DNA of 21,913 nucleotides, taken from positions 1 through 21,913 of the forward strand of contig JAFBAM010000308.1 of NCBI GenBank assembly GCA_019247755.1, written 5' to 3'. This DNA is from Sphingomonas sp. Its GTDB lineage: Bacteria > Pseudomonadota > Alphaproteobacteria > Sphingomonadales > Sphingomonadaceae. A program made the position numbers and the translations under genes. This document shows, piece after piece, positions 7,204 to 16,420 of the stretch (position 1 is the stretch's first letter; the number at the start of each line of letters is the position of its first letter). The notes beneath the pieces were generated by a model, which searched no databases, was not told the DNA's origin, and saw only the letters and a program-made list of their open reading frames with translations.

Positions 7204-8304
7204 GTGCCGGCGACGAACCGTGCCCTCTCCTCGCGACCGGAAAGCGGCGCCGGGTTCGTCCTGGCCGCCGTTTTGTGGATCGTCGCCATCCTCGCCTTGA
7301 TCGCGGCCTTTGCCGTGCGTTGGGTCGGCGCCGGCCTCGAACGCGGCTTCACCACGCGGGCACGCGTGGAGGCCGTGCGGCAGGCGGAAGAGGCGCGAGC
7401 AACGGCGCTCTATTGGCTGACCACGAGGTATCTCAGTCATCGCGGCCTTGAGGTGGTCAGCGGTCCCGATCTCGCGGCGGCGCAAGGCCGCGATATTTTC
7501 TCCGCCTCGGACACCGGCAATTCTTACATCGCTCTCGATGACCGGCCCTATCGTTATGGCAACGGCCTGATCCGTTTTCAGGATGATCACGGGCTTCTTC
7601 CGCTCGGCCACACCAGCCCCGCGGATTGGTCGCGTGTCCTCGGCGCGCTCGGCGTGCCCGAAGAGGACCGCGAACCCATGATCGCCCGGCTGCGCGACTA
7701 CGTCGAGCCGGGCGCCTTCAAAAGCGTGAACGGCGCCGCGGCAGGCGATTACGAAGCGGCGGGTCGGCCGGTTCCGAGCGGCGCGCCGATGGCGACTCCT
7801 TGGGAACTGCGCAAGGTGCTGACATGGGAGGCCTTGGATCGCGGCGCCTTCGCCAGCAGTCCAATTTATGAGCTGGTGAGCGCGACGCCCTTGCCGCCCG
7901 GCTCCACGCCCGTCCTCAATCTCAACAACGCCCCGCCTGCGGTTCTGGGTGTCCTGCCCGCGCTTGACGGCGATGTTATCGCCAAGCTTGTCGCCGCGCG
8001 CAGACAACAGCCCTTCGACACGACCGCCCAGGCCGAGCTCGTGAGCGGAGTGCCCCTGCCGAACACGTTGCACCAATTTCTTTTCCTGCCCGCCGACAGT
8101 TTCCGCCTCGGCATGACCGCTGCCGGTTCGCCCTTCGAGCGGGTCATGTCCATTCGCTTGACGCCGACCGCGCCCGATCGTCCTTGGCAAGTCGGCTACA
8201 TGCTCGACCTGCCGCCTTTTCCCGATCACGTTTTCCAAAACACGACCGATGTCCTCGATCTTCCCGATCCCACGCGTTTATCGACACCATCTCGGCGCGG
8301 TTGA
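7204..8304 (+). CDS. gspK: T2SS minor pseudopilin GspK
   Basis: GspK is the large pseudopilin that sits at the tip of the T2SS pseudopilus in a complex with GspI and GspJ. The GTG at 7204 is chosen because AGAAGGA lies 8 bases upstream and it gives a normal 17-residue prepilin leader ending in SGAG. The same frame extends up to ATG 7156 and GTG 7123, but neither has a ribosome site. The mature protein starts FVLAAVLWIVAILALIAAF, one hydrophobic helix. It lacks the Glu at position 5 found in the other pseudopilins, as expected for GspK. The 366-residue length and the C-terminal helix-hairpin-helix-like region (LNLNNAPPAVLGVLPAL) fit the family. It opens a twelve-gene operon, and its 3' end overlaps gspL by 56 bases. 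Confidence 0.9.
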   Translation: MPATNRALSSRPESGAGFVLAAVLWIVAILALIAAFAVRWVGAGLERGFTTRARVEAVRQAEEARATALYWLTTRYLSHRGLEVVSGPDLAAAQGRDIFSASDTGNSYIALDDRPYRYGNGLIRFQDDHGLLPLGHTSPADWSRVLGALGVPEEDREPMIARLRDYVEPGAFKSVNGAAAGDYEAAGRPVPSGAPMATPWELRKVLTWEALDRGAFASSPIYELVSATPLPPGSTPVLNLNNAPPAVLGVLPALDGDVIAKLVAARRQQPFDTTAQAELVSGVPLPNTLHQFLFLPADSFRLGMTAAGSPFERVMSIRLTPTAPDRPWQVGYMLDLPPFPDHVFQNTTDVLDLPDPTRLSTPSRRG

Positions 8305-9295
8305 GCGCCCGCCCGCCGGGCGTGGCCGCCGTCTCTGGGTGTTGAGTCGCGCGCTATGCCGCTATCGCGTTTTTCCACGTCTCGACGATCCCTCGCCGAC
8401 GCGGCGCTTGGCCGCGCTCGATTTCCAGATCGCGGAATGGTCACCCTATGAGGCGACCGCGCGCCTGGTGCAGGAGGAGGGGAAGCGTGCCGGTGTCTGG
8501 ATTTGGGATCGCTCGCTTGTGAATGCCGCGATCCTTGCTGCGGGAGAACGGCCGGATCGGGTCACCGTCATGCCCGAGACTGTTATGCAGCCGCGCCTCA
8601 CGCAGGGCCTTCGCCATGTGCGGACGTTGGACGGCAGCGAAGCGCAATGGTGGGAAGATGGCCTCATGCTCGCCAGCCGTTGGTGGCGCGACTCTCCCAC
8701 GGAATCCGACTGGCGCCAGTTTCGTCGCGCCGCGAGCATACCGCCGGACGGCGCCGCCGTGCCGGGCCACGCCGAGACGCTCGAACTCTTGTCGGCGCCG
8801 TGGTTCACGCCATCGAGCGGGCGCGGCATCGTCGCGCGAATCAACTGGCGCCGCACCTATGAAGGCGTAGCCGCCGCCGCCATCGTTCTTTTCGGCGTGT
8901 TCGTTGGGCAATCGCTTCGCGATCATCTGGATCTGCGCCACCTTCAGCGCGACATCGCCGAGGCCGAAGCCGCGGCGCAACCGTTAGCGCAAGAGCGGGC
9001 GAAGGCGCGCAACGGGCTTGGTGACATCGAGAATCTTCGAGCGTTGGACGCACTGCCCGGACAGCTCGATCTCTTCGCCCGCATGTCCACAGTCATGCCG
9101 CAGAATGGCCCGCACCTTACCGATTGGAATTTCCAGCACGGCGACCTCGACTTCACAATGACGTCGGCGGCTCCGATCGATGCGGTCGCCAATGTGCGCA
9201 TGCTCGAGGCGGTCGCCGGGTTCAGCAATGTCTCGCTCATTCGCTCGAACGGGGATCGCACGCTGAAGATCAAGCTCAAGGTGGCGCCCCGATGA
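8249..9295 (+). CDS. gspL: T2SS inner-membrane assembly protein GspL
   Basis: GspL links the cytoplasmic ATPase GspE to the inner-membrane platform. The 348-residue product has a cytoplasmic N-terminal part (to about residue 200), one transmembrane helix (about 205-221, GVAAAAIVLFGVFVG), a charged coiled-coil-like stretch (225-260), and a small periplasmic domain ending KIKLKVAPR. This is the GspL layout, but the N-terminal actin-like part is short and diverged, so the call leans on position between gspK and gspM. The ATG at 8249 overlaps gspK by 56 bases. A GTG at 8339 in frame is an alternative start. Its stop overlaps the gspM start as ATGA, which suggests translational coupling. Confidence 0.8.
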   Translation: MSSIFPIPRVYRHHLGAVERPPAGRGRRLWVLSRALCRYRVFPRLDDPSPTRRLAALDFQIAEWSPYEATARLVQEEGKRAGVWIWDRSLVNAAILAAGERPDRVTVMPETVMQPRLTQGLRHVRTLDGSEAQWWEDGLMLASRWWRDSPTESDWRQFRRAASIPPDGAAVPGHAETLELLSAPWFTPSSGRGIVARINWRRTYEGVAAAAIVLFGVFVGQSLRDHLDLRHLQRDIAEAEAAAQPLAQERAKARNGLGDIENLRALDALPGQLDLFARMSTVMPQNGPHLTDWNFQHGDLDFTMTSAAPIDAVANVRMLEAVAGFSNVSLIRSNGDRTLKIKLKVAPR

Positions 9296-9957
9296 GCCGG
9301 CTTCTGACCCTGTTAAGCCTTTCCGATCGATTGGCCGCGACCGGCTGGGGTGAGCCGATCGCGATGGTGTGGCGGCGATGGCGCGAAGAGGTTGGGCGCA
9401 ATCCGCGTCTCCACTATGGCGTCCTTGCCATTCTCGCTATCTTGGTCTTGGGCTCATGGCTCGGCATCGAGGACAGCCATCGCCGCGCGCAAAGCGCGTC
9501 CGATACGGCAAGCCAGTATTTGGTCACGCTGCGCCGACTCGCCGGGCAAACCGAATGGCGCAAGCGCAGCGAGACCGTTGGGAGCTTGCGCGCCCAGATC
9601 GAGAACCGTCTCTGGGATGTCGAATCCGATGGGCTCGCCCAAGCGAATTTTCAGGATTTGATCGCCAAATTTGCCGAGAGAAATAAGCTCGAGGCAACCG
9701 ACATCCGAGTCGAAATCGTCGCGGCGGCCAGCGCTTCCACGAAGCTCCGCCAGATGACGGCGTCGTTCTCCGGTCGATTCGATGGCGAGAAACTCCAAAA
9801 TTTCCTCGCCGACCTCGCGCGCGACCGGCACCTTCTCGTGGTTGATCGCCTTCGAATAGAAACGATCCCCCTGCCAAAATATGTCATGGCCGTGACGACC
9901 TATTTGCGCGCCGGCGCGGCTGCGTCCGCCGGCGCGACCGCGGCGCCTCGTTCCTGA
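9292..9957 (+). CDS. gspM: T2SS inner-membrane protein GspM
   Basis: GspM is a bitopic inner-membrane protein that pairs with GspL in the T2SS platform. The product is 221 residues. It has a short cytoplasmic N-terminus, one transmembrane helix at about 42-59 (YGVLAILAILVLGSWLG), a coiled-coil-like stretch, and a small periplasmic alpha/beta domain ending in an Ala/Gly-rich tail. The frame is open further upstream, but ATG 9292 is chosen because it overlaps the gspL stop in an ATGA. The stop overlaps the next start as TGATG. Sequence conservation in this family is low, so topology, size and order carry the call. Confidence 0.82.
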   Translation: MSRLLTLLSLSDRLAATGWGEPIAMVWRRWREEVGRNPRLHYGVLAILAILVLGSWLGIEDSHRRAQSASDTASQYLVTLRRLAGQTEWRKRSETVGSLRAQIENRLWDVESDGLAQANFQDLIAKFAERNKLEATDIRVEIVAAASASTKLRQMTASFSGRFDGEKLQNFLADLARDRHLLVVDRLRIETIPLPKYVMAVTTYLRAGAAASAGATAAPRS

Positions 9958-10430
9958 TGCACATGACCAGACGGCAACGTGTGATCTTCATCGCCTTGGC
10001 ACTGCTGTCGGGCGGTTTTTTTGTCGGCTGGGTCACCGCGGGCACAGGCATCGAGACTGGCGCTCTCGTTGCGCCGACCGAACCATGGCGCGACCCGAGC
10101 GTGCCCTCGGCGGATCCAGCGTCGACCCTTGCCACCCTGGCCATGCACCCGCTCTGGGGTGCGGAGCACGCCTCGAAATCGGCTGTAGCACCGGTCGCCG
10201 CGGAGAAGGCTGCTACGTCTTGGCGTCTTACCGGCATCTTTGCGGAATTCGGGCGACCCAAGGCGGTGATCCTGGTCACGGAGCCTGGCAAGCCCGGTGG
10301 GCGAAAGCAAATCCGACAGGCAGGCGACGGCCTTCCCGACGGCAGCCGCATTACCGAGATCGGCACCACGGCGATCGTGATCGATGCGGGCGACAAGCGG
10401 CGGCAAGTGAAGCTCTTTTCCCGGAATTGA
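9957..10430 (+). CDS. Short GspC-like T2SS protein without a PDZ domain
   Basis: The 157-residue product has a cytoplasmic tip, one transmembrane helix (about 7-27, VIFIALALLSGGFFVGWV) and a Pro/Ala-rich linker. A small periplasmic domain follows (WRLTGIFAEFGRPKAVILV, then the GDGLPDGSRITEIG loop and VKLFSRN at the end). This matches the homology-region domain of GspC, which contacts the N0 domain of the secretin GspD. Full GspC proteins are about 270-300 residues and end in a PDZ or coiled-coil domain that is missing here. The gene sits just before gspD, where gspC belongs, and overlaps gspM by one base. A GspN-type protein is a possible alternative name. Confidence 0.7.
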   Translation: MHMTRRQRVIFIALALLSGGFFVGWVTAGTGIETGALVAPTEPWRDPSVPSADPASTLATLAMHPLWGAEHASKSAVAPVAAEKAATSWRLTGIFAEFGRPKAVILVTEPGKPGGRKQIRQAGDGLPDGSRITEIGTTAIVIDAGDKRRQVKLFSRN

Positions 10431-10443
10431 GGCGCCTTTTCCG

Positions 10444-12594
10444 ATGACCCTGAAAATCCACCGGCCGGCCTGCGTTGTTTTTACGACCGCGCTTCTTATG
10501 ATCGCCCTCTGCGGTTGCGCGCCGCCTCGCGATTTTGGATCGGATGCGTCCGCCATTCCTACCTTGCCGGCGAAACTGGCCGCTTCCGGGCCATCGACGT
10601 TCGGCGACGCCATCATCGACAATACGCGCCGCACGGCAACGCTGATCGAGCAAGGGCCGGCCCCCCCGGCGCCTGGAAATGCGACAGTGGAACGTCTCGC
10701 GCCGCCTCCCGCGCTCAAGGGTCAAATCGACAATCTAACGATTGAGGAAATGCCGTTACCGGCTTTTATCAGCACGGTTCTCGGCGATACGCTGCATCTG
10801 AATTTTCAGGTGGATACGCCCATCGAGACGCGTACCGATCTCGTGACGTTGCGCACGGGGGGACCTCGCTCGGCCCAGGACCTTCTCGCCATCACCTCGG
10901 GCGTGTTGCGGACTTATGGCCTCCAACTTGCCTATGAAGGTGAGGTCGTCCGCGTTCGACAGAACGAAGCTTTAAAGTCGGAAGTTCCTCGAATCCTTTG
11001 GGGGCGGGTGACGCCGGACGTGTCCACCAGCTCGCGCCCTATCTTTCAGATGGTTCCGCTCGGCCAAGTCGGCGCTCAGGACATGGCCAATTGGATAATG
11101 ACGGCTTATGGCCAAAAAATCACCATCGTGCCGTCCGCGGTCAATAATTCGATCATGCTGCTCGGCCTACCCGACGATGTGCGCGCCGCGATGGACGGCA
11201 TAAGACTGCTCGATCAGCCACGCCTCGCCGGGCGCCGCAGCCTCAAGATCGAGCCGGTATTCTGGTCCGCGGCCGGATTTGCGGAGCGGCTGATCGAGGT
11301 CTTGAAGGCCGAAGGGTACAATGCGTCCTCCAACGTGCAACCGCCCGCCGCGATAACAATTCTCCCGGTGAGCCGGGCCAACACCATCCTGGTTTTTACC
11401 TCGGATCAGGCAACCCTCGATCACGTAGCGCATTGGGTGCGCGATCTCGATCGCCCCACGAAAGTCGATCAAGGTCAAAGCGTCTTTTATTATGCGGTCC
11501 GCAACACCACCGCGGAAAGCTTGGCGAAAGTCTTGAACGAGGTGATCGCGGGGAAGGGCGGCGCGCAAGGCGAGGGCGAATCCGAACGATCAAGCCCGCA
11601 GGCGCCGTTGCCGCCGGGTCGTCAGTTACCAGGGGCGCCGGCTCTGGCGCCGCAGATCGGCCCGGAAGCCGGCGCCGCACCGACGCGAACGCATTTCGTC
11701 ACCGATGTCGCTCGCAATGCCATTATTTATTTGGGGACCGCGGAATCCTATGCGCAGATTCATCGCCTGATCGAAAGCCTCGATCAGGCCCCGCGCGAGG
11801 TATTGATCGAAGTCACCGTCGCCGAAGTGACGCTCAACGGAGGCAATGATTTCGGCGTCGAAGCGCAGTTGAAGACCACGCTTCCCGACGCCAGACGAGC
11901 CATCCTTGGCACGATTGCCGGCGGGCTCGGCATTGGGACCGCGGGGTTCAACGTCAACTTGGTGAATTCGGCCAATTCGCCCAGCGTCATTCTGAACGCG
12001 TTGCAAACCGCGGGGAACACCAAGGTGCTCTCGACGCCCCGCTTGCTGGCGCGAAGTGGGGCGACCGCCAAGATACAAGTCGGTTCCGACATCCCGATCG
12101 TCACCAGCCAAGGAACGAGCGCGCAGCTCGTGACGAATGCCACGAGCGACATCCTTCAGCAAATCCAGTACCGCAGCATCGGCGTCATCCTCCACGTCAA
12201 GCCGGTGATCTACGCGGGCAATCAGGTCGATCTCGATATCACGCAAGAAGTCAGTAGCGTCGCGAGCACGGCCACCGGCAGCATTCAAAGCCCGACGATC
12301 AACAATCGGAATATCGAGACCCAGCTTTCGCTGAATGACGGTGGGACCGTGGTGCTTGGCGGTTTGATCCAGGACACCAAGGATGAAACGAGTTCAGGCC
12401 TGCCTTATCTCAAGGACATCCCCAATATCGGCAGTTTGTTTCAAGTCCAACATCACGACGAAACCAAGACCGAGCTGCTGGTCTTCATCACACCCTACAT
12501 CATTTCCTCGAGCCGCGATTCCGATCGAATTACCGAGAGCTTTCGCAGCAAGATGGGACTATGGCCCGAGCCGAGCACGGATATTCGGTGGTGA
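10444..12594 (+). CDS. gspD: T2SS secretin GspD, predicted lipoprotein
   Basis: GspD forms the outer-membrane channel of the T2SS. The 716-residue protein starts with a signal peptide ending in a lipobox-like LCGC, so Cys25 is the probable lipidated N-terminus. The periplasmic N0 domain is at about 98-178 and N1 at about 200-260. N2 runs about 265-340 and N3 about 345-460, with N3 interrupted by a Gly/Pro/Ser-rich insert at about 372-420. The secretin domain fills about 465-700 and shows VLSTPRLLA, VGSDIPIV, the signature GLPYLKDIPNIGSLF and LLVFITPYII. There is no gene for a separate pilotin in the operon. The start is 13 bases after the GspC-like gene. The 3' end overlaps gspE by one base. 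Confidence 0.95.
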   Translation: MTLKIHRPACVVFTTALLMIALCGCAPPRDFGSDASAIPTLPAKLAASGPSTFGDAIIDNTRRTATLIEQGPAPPAPGNATVERLAPPPALKGQIDNLTIEEMPLPAFISTVLGDTLHLNFQVDTPIETRTDLVTLRTGGPRSAQDLLAITSGVLRTYGLQLAYEGEVVRVRQNEALKSEVPRILWGRVTPDVSTSSRPIFQMVPLGQVGAQDMANWIMTAYGQKITIVPSAVNNSIMLLGLPDDVRAAMDGIRLLDQPRLAGRRSLKIEPVFWSAAGFAERLIEVLKAEGYNASSNVQPPAAITILPVSRANTILVFTSDQATLDHVAHWVRDLDRPTKVDQGQSVFYYAVRNTTAESLAKVLNEVIAGKGGAQGEGESERSSPQAPLPPGRQLPGAPALAPQIGPEAGAAPTRTHFVTDVARNAIIYLGTAESYAQIHRLIESLDQAPREVLIEVTVAEVTLNGGNDFGVEAQLKTTLPDARRAILGTIAGGLGIGTAGFNVNLVNSANSPSVILNALQTAGNTKVLSTPRLLARSGATAKIQVGSDIPIVTSQGTSAQLVTNATSDILQQIQYRSIGVILHVKPVIYAGNQVDLDITQEVSSVASTATGSIQSPTINNRNIETQLSLNDGGTVVLGGLIQDTKDETSSGLPYLKDIPNIGSLFQVQHHDETKTELLVFITPYIISSSRDSDRITESFRSKMGLWPEPSTDIRW

Positions 12595-14315
12595 TGGTGG
12601 ACACCGCGTTTCATCGGGCGCTAACCGAAACACCTGCGCCCGAGCGTCGGCCGCTCGGTCAGATGCTGATCGAAGAGGGTTTGATCGAACCAGAAGAGCT
12701 CCATCGTGCTTTGGCTTTTCAAAAAGACTACGGCGGTCGGCTGGGCAGCATATTGTTGCGCTTCGGAGCCCTATCGGAAGAAAAGCTTCTCGAGGTTCTA
12801 AGCCGGCAGCTCGAGCTTTCCGTGATTGCCGCCGCCGAGCTGCCGGTAGAACCTACTGTTTTTGTCGCGGCGATCGAGCGATCAGGCTATTCGGTCGAAT
12901 GGTGGGTCGATCAGGAAGCGTTGCCCTGGTTCGCTGACGACGGTGCGCTTCATTGCGTTGCCCGCGACCCTTTGATGACATCTCTCCAGGAATTCGTCAG
13001 CGAAGCGTTTGCGCCGACAATGGTGACTTGGCATCTCGGCGCCAGCAATGATCTCGATCGCGCGCTCGATTCGTTGCGGCAGCTCGGGCATGGAGGTGGT
13101 GCACATCTTTTCGACGAAGTCGGCCATCTCCGTGAGCTCGCGGAAGAAGCGCCGGTCGTCGAACTCGTTCAAAGCCTTTTGTCACAGGCGTTCAACGAGC
13201 GTGCATCGGATCTGCACATCGAACCGGAGGAGCGGAATTTTCATGTGCGCTTCCGCGTTGACGGCGTTCTCCAGAACCGATTGTCGTTGCTGCGCGAGAG
13301 ATTTGACGCGATCGCCTCGCGCATCAAGCTCATCTCCGGCATGGACATCGCCGAACGCCGCTTACCCCAGGATGGCCGCCTGACCGTTCGGATCGGCGGT
13401 GAGGAAGTGGACGTTCGCGTTTCGTCGTTGCCGGGGACATGGGGAGAGTCGTTGGTGCTTCGCCTTTTGCCGAAACGGCGGTCGGGCTTCCGGCTCGGCT
13501 CGATCGGCATGGCGTCCGGTGATCTCACAAAGTTTCGGGCGGTGATCCGCGAACCCCACGGCATCACGTTGGTGACCGGGCCAACCGGTTCGGGAAAATC
13601 CACGACACTGTATGCGACGCTCGAGGAGATCAACGACGGATCGAGCAAAATCGTCACGGTGGAAGAGCCCGTCGAATACAACATTGCCGGCATTACTCAG
13701 GTCCATGCCCAGGCTGAGATCGGCTATACCTTCGCCCGCGCTCTGCGCGCCATCCTGCGTCAAGACCCCGACAAGATCATGATTGGCGAAATCCGCGATA
13801 CCGAGACCGCGGCGATCGCCGTTCAGGCAGCCCTTACCGGGCATATGGTGTTCTCGACCCTGCACACCAATGACGCTGTCAGCTCGTTCATTCGGCTGAT
13901 GGATATGGGCATCGAGCCGTTTCTTGTTGCGTCTTCGGTCAGGGCGGTCATGGCGCAACGTCTGGTGCGCCGACTTTGTCCGATTTGTTCGACGCCGGAC
14001 AGGATGCCGTCGGATTTTACCGCGGAAATTTGCGCTCTCGGGGATGCAGCAGGGGAGACGCCGAACTGGCGCAAGCCCATCGGATGTGCCGCGTGTTTCG
14101 GGTCCGGCTTCAAGGGACGTCTCGGCGTCTATGAGCTGATCGTCGTCACGCCGGACCTCCATGACGCCATTCTACATCGCGCGCCGGCCGGTGAAATTGC
14201 GGCCGCGGCGCGTGTTCATGGCTGTCGTACCTTGCGCGAGGACGGGCTTTTGAGAGCCTGGCGCGGCGAGACCTCGGTGGACGAGGTCTTGCGCGTGACC
14301 GGCCTCTCCAGCTGA
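12594..14315 (+). CDS. gspE: T2SS assembly ATPase GspE
   Basis: GspE hydrolyses ATP in the cytoplasm to drive pseudopilus assembly. The 573-residue product has an N-terminal MshEN/T2SSE_N domain (about 20-75, LGQMLIEEGLIEPEELHRAL). The Walker A motif is GPTGSGKST at 329-337 and Walker B is IMIGEIRDTE with Glu399, followed by the His-box region STLHTND. A zinc-binding tetracysteine has CPIC at 462-465 and CAAC at 498-501. All catalytic motifs are intact. ATG 12594 is chosen because it overlaps the gspD stop as TGATG, like the gspM junction. An upstream ATG at 12561 would overlap gspD by 34 bases. The gene ends 11 bases before gspF. Confidence 0.96.
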   Translation: MVDTAFHRALTETPAPERRPLGQMLIEEGLIEPEELHRALAFQKDYGGRLGSILLRFGALSEEKLLEVLSRQLELSVIAAAELPVEPTVFVAAIERSGYSVEWWVDQEALPWFADDGALHCVARDPLMTSLQEFVSEAFAPTMVTWHLGASNDLDRALDSLRQLGHGGGAHLFDEVGHLRELAEEAPVVELVQSLLSQAFNERASDLHIEPEERNFHVRFRVDGVLQNRLSLLRERFDAIASRIKLISGMDIAERRLPQDGRLTVRIGGEEVDVRVSSLPGTWGESLVLRLLPKRRSGFRLGSIGMASGDLTKFRAVIREPHGITLVTGPTGSGKSTTLYATLEEINDGSSKIVTVEEPVEYNIAGITQVHAQAEIGYTFARALRAILRQDPDKIMIGEIRDTETAAIAVQAALTGHMVFSTLHTNDAVSSFIRLMDMGIEPFLVASSVRAVMAQRLVRRLCPICSTPDRMPSDFTAEICALGDAAGETPNWRKPIGCAACFGSGFKGRLGVYELIVVTPDLHDAILHRAPAGEIAAAARVHGCRTLREDGLLRAWRGETSVDEVLRVTGLSS

Positions 14316-14326
14316 GAATTCACCTC

Positions 14327-15547
14327 ATGCCGACTTTTCGATACCAGGCCCGAAATATTGAAGGGCACGACGTTTCGGGCGTGGTCACGGCGGACGACGA
14401 ACGCCTCGCATTGCGCGATTTGCGCCAGCGGGGGCTGACGGCCTTTGCACTATCGGTATCGGTCCACAAGTCCTTGTCAAACTTGTCAAAGTGGCGGCTG
14501 GGCAAGATCAAAAAACCAGGGATCAACGATTATATCCTCTCGCTCAAGCAGATGGGTCTGCTTCTGGAGGCTGGCGTCACCCTTGATCAGACGCTGCAAT
14601 CGATGGTGAACGCGCCAGCCTATCGATCGCTCGGCCCTTCTCTCGAAGCCGTACGTCGCGATCTTCGGCACGGCACGAGCTTGTCGGCGGCCCTTCAGAA
14701 GAATCTTCCGGACTTGCCGGCTTACGTGCATCGCTTGGTCGAAGCCGGAGAATTGACCGGCCACTTGCGCCAGGCCATTGCCGACGCGGCGGCGCAGATG
14801 GAGACCGCGAACCGGCTCGCCAAGGAAGTCCGTAACGCGCTTGTCTATCCCGCGATTTTGGCGTTTTCCGGCGTTGCGGCGGTGCTGTTCATTTTCGTTT
14901 TCGTGGTGCCGCGCTTTACCGACATGGTCAAAAATCGCGCAGACAGCTTGCCCTGGTTGTCGAAGGTGGTGCTGAACACCGGCGGATTTTTCAACACCCA
15001 TTGGGCCACCCTTGCCGGCGGCGTCATGTGTGGGGCTTTTCTGATCCACCGACTTTTGCAAGTACCAGCCGCGCGCGCCGCGCTCTATGAGGCGGCGCTG
15101 CGCCTGCCGATTGCCGGACTTTGGCTCAGGGAAGCGGAGACCGGTCGTTGGTCGAGCATGTTCGCAACCTTGCTGAGCAATCGCGTGCCGCTCGTGCAGA
15201 GTATGAACCTTGCCCGAGCCATTATGCGTTCCGAACGATTGCAAGCCAGTCTCTCTCAGGTGGAAAGAGCGGTCCGCGGCGGCTCGACCTTGGCAAGGGC
15301 CCTCGAGGATTACACCGTATTCGACGCGACGATCGTGAATTTGGTGAGCGTCGGTGAGCGGTCGGGCAATCTCGCGGTGATGCTTCGCTCCGCCGCGATG
15401 CTCTGCGAGGAGAACGGGCGCGATCGAATGAAGCAATTTCTCGCGCTCATCGAACCCTGCGCCATTCTCCTTATCGGCGTGGCCGTGGGCACCATCGTGA
15501 TCGCAATTTTCCTCGCCGTGAGCAGTATCGGCGATATCCCGCTGTAG
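14327..15547 (+). CDS. gspF: T2SS inner-membrane platform protein GspF
   Basis: GspF is the polytopic core of the inner-membrane platform and is thought to pass the motion of GspE to the pseudopilus. The 406-residue product begins FRYQARNIEGHDVSGVV, the usual GspF start, and has the family's two repeated GspF domains (about 70-190 and 270-395). Predicted membrane helices are at about 180-200 (FSGVAAVLFIFVFVVP), 225-245 and 375-400 (AILLIGVAVGTIVIAIFLAV). Motifs such as LLEAGVTLDQTLQ and VEAGELTGHL, with the second-half counterpart VSVGERSGNLAVML, are typical. The length is normal and nothing appears broken. Confidence 0.95.
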   Translation: MPTFRYQARNIEGHDVSGVVTADDERLALRDLRQRGLTAFALSVSVHKSLSNLSKWRLGKIKKPGINDYILSLKQMGLLLEAGVTLDQTLQSMVNAPAYRSLGPSLEAVRRDLRHGTSLSAALQKNLPDLPAYVHRLVEAGELTGHLRQAIADAAAQMETANRLAKEVRNALVYPAILAFSGVAAVLFIFVFVVPRFTDMVKNRADSLPWLSKVVLNTGGFFNTHWATLAGGVMCGAFLIHRLLQVPAARAALYEAALRLPIAGLWLREAETGRWSSMFATLLSNRVPLVQSMNLARAIMRSERLQASLSQVERAVRGGSTLARALEDYTVFDATIVNLVSVGERSGNLAVMLRSAAMLCEENGRDRMKQFLALIEPCAILLIGVAVGTIVIAIFLAVSSIGDIPL

Positions 15548-15579
15548 CTGACATCGAGCGATTGCAAGGGAGTCCAAAC

Positions 15580-16023
15580 ATGGAGATCTATGCCGACTCG
15601 GGGAGAATGACCCGGCAACGTGGTTTTACCTTGATGGAATTGCTCGTTGTCTTGGTCATTCTCGGTTTGCTCGGTGCACTCGTGGGGCCGCGGCTCTTCG
15701 CTCAACTCGATCGGTCCAGGGTACGCACGGCGGAGACGCAAGTTCACATGTTGAAATCGGCGCTCGATACCATGCGGCTCGATATCGGGCGATATCCGAC
15801 GGCGGAAGAGGGGTTGCAGCTCCTGATCACGGCGCCGCCTGATCCGCAGTTGCGCGTTCTGTGGCACGGCCCGTATCTCGAAAATCAGGTGCCGCTCGAT
15901 CCCTGGAACAAACCTTATTTATATCGTCCGGAAGGGCGTGATTTGAATGCGATCGCACTTTACAGCCTGGGCCAAGATGGCAAACCTGGAGACGACCCCA
16001 TTGGATTGCCGCCCCGAAACTAA
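15580..16023 (+). CDS. gspG: T2SS major pseudopilin GspG
   Basis: GspG is the main subunit of the pseudopilus. ATG 15580 is chosen because AAGGGAG lies 6 bases upstream. It gives a 147-residue precursor; ATG 15607 would also give a functional leader. The prepilin site is QRG before FTLMELLVVLVILGLLGALV, with the conserved Glu at mature position 5. The rest follows the family: LDTMRLDIGRYPTAEEGLQ, DPWNKPYLYR, and the C-terminal Asp-rich loop SLGQDGKPGDD that binds calcium in known GspG proteins. The 3' end overlaps gspH. Confidence 0.95.
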   Translation: MEIYADSGRMTRQRGFTLMELLVVLVILGLLGALVGPRLFAQLDRSRVRTAETQVHMLKSALDTMRLDIGRYPTAEEGLQLLITAPPDPQLRVLWHGPYLENQVPLDPWNKPYLYRPEGRDLNAIALYSLGQDGKPGDDPIGLPPRN

Positions 16024-16420
16024 AGACGCACCTGAGGGTAAGACGCGAGGGTTTACGCTCGTCGAATTGCTTGTCGCGCTGGCGATCATGGGGATATTGA
16101 CCATGCTGGCGATGCCATCGCTTGCCCGTTTCGGCGACCGTATTGCCTTTGCGTTGGGCCGACAGGACATCGTGCGGCAGATCGATGAATTGCCGCAGAT
16201 TGCGCTGAGCCAAGGGCGAGACATTGTTCTGGTGTCCTCCGAACACGCCGATGGGACCTACCCCGTAACGGTCCCCGAGGGATGGCGCATCAATGTCGAT
16301 GAGTCTGTCCATTATCGCTTCGACGGCGTCTGCGGCGGGGGCAAAGTATCGATCATACGAGGGTCGTTCGAGGAAATTTATCGGTTGGTGCCCCCCTTGT
16401 GCGCGTTGAAGGCGAATTGA
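15977..16420 (+). CDS. gspH: T2SS minor pseudopilin GspH
   Basis: GspH is a minor pseudopilin. The precursor has a cleavage site KTRG before FTLVELLVALAIMGILTML, with Glu5 present, followed by a beta-rich C-terminal domain (about 100 residues) with two cysteines near the end. The start is uncertain. ATG 15977 gives 147 residues and a 25-residue leader and overlaps gspG by 47 bases. ATG 15947 (157 residues) and TTG 16001 (17-residue leader, GGAG upstream) are alternatives. The stop is immediately followed by the gspI ATG. The type-IV-pilin-like N-terminus is certain. The H assignment rests on order and size. Confidence 0.88.
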   Translation: MANLETTPLDCRPETKDAPEGKTRGFTLVELLVALAIMGILTMLAMPSLARFGDRIAFALGRQDIVRQIDELPQIALSQGRDIVLVSSEHADGTYPVTVPEGWRINVDESVHYRFDGVCGGGKVSIIRGSFEEIYRLVPPLCALKAN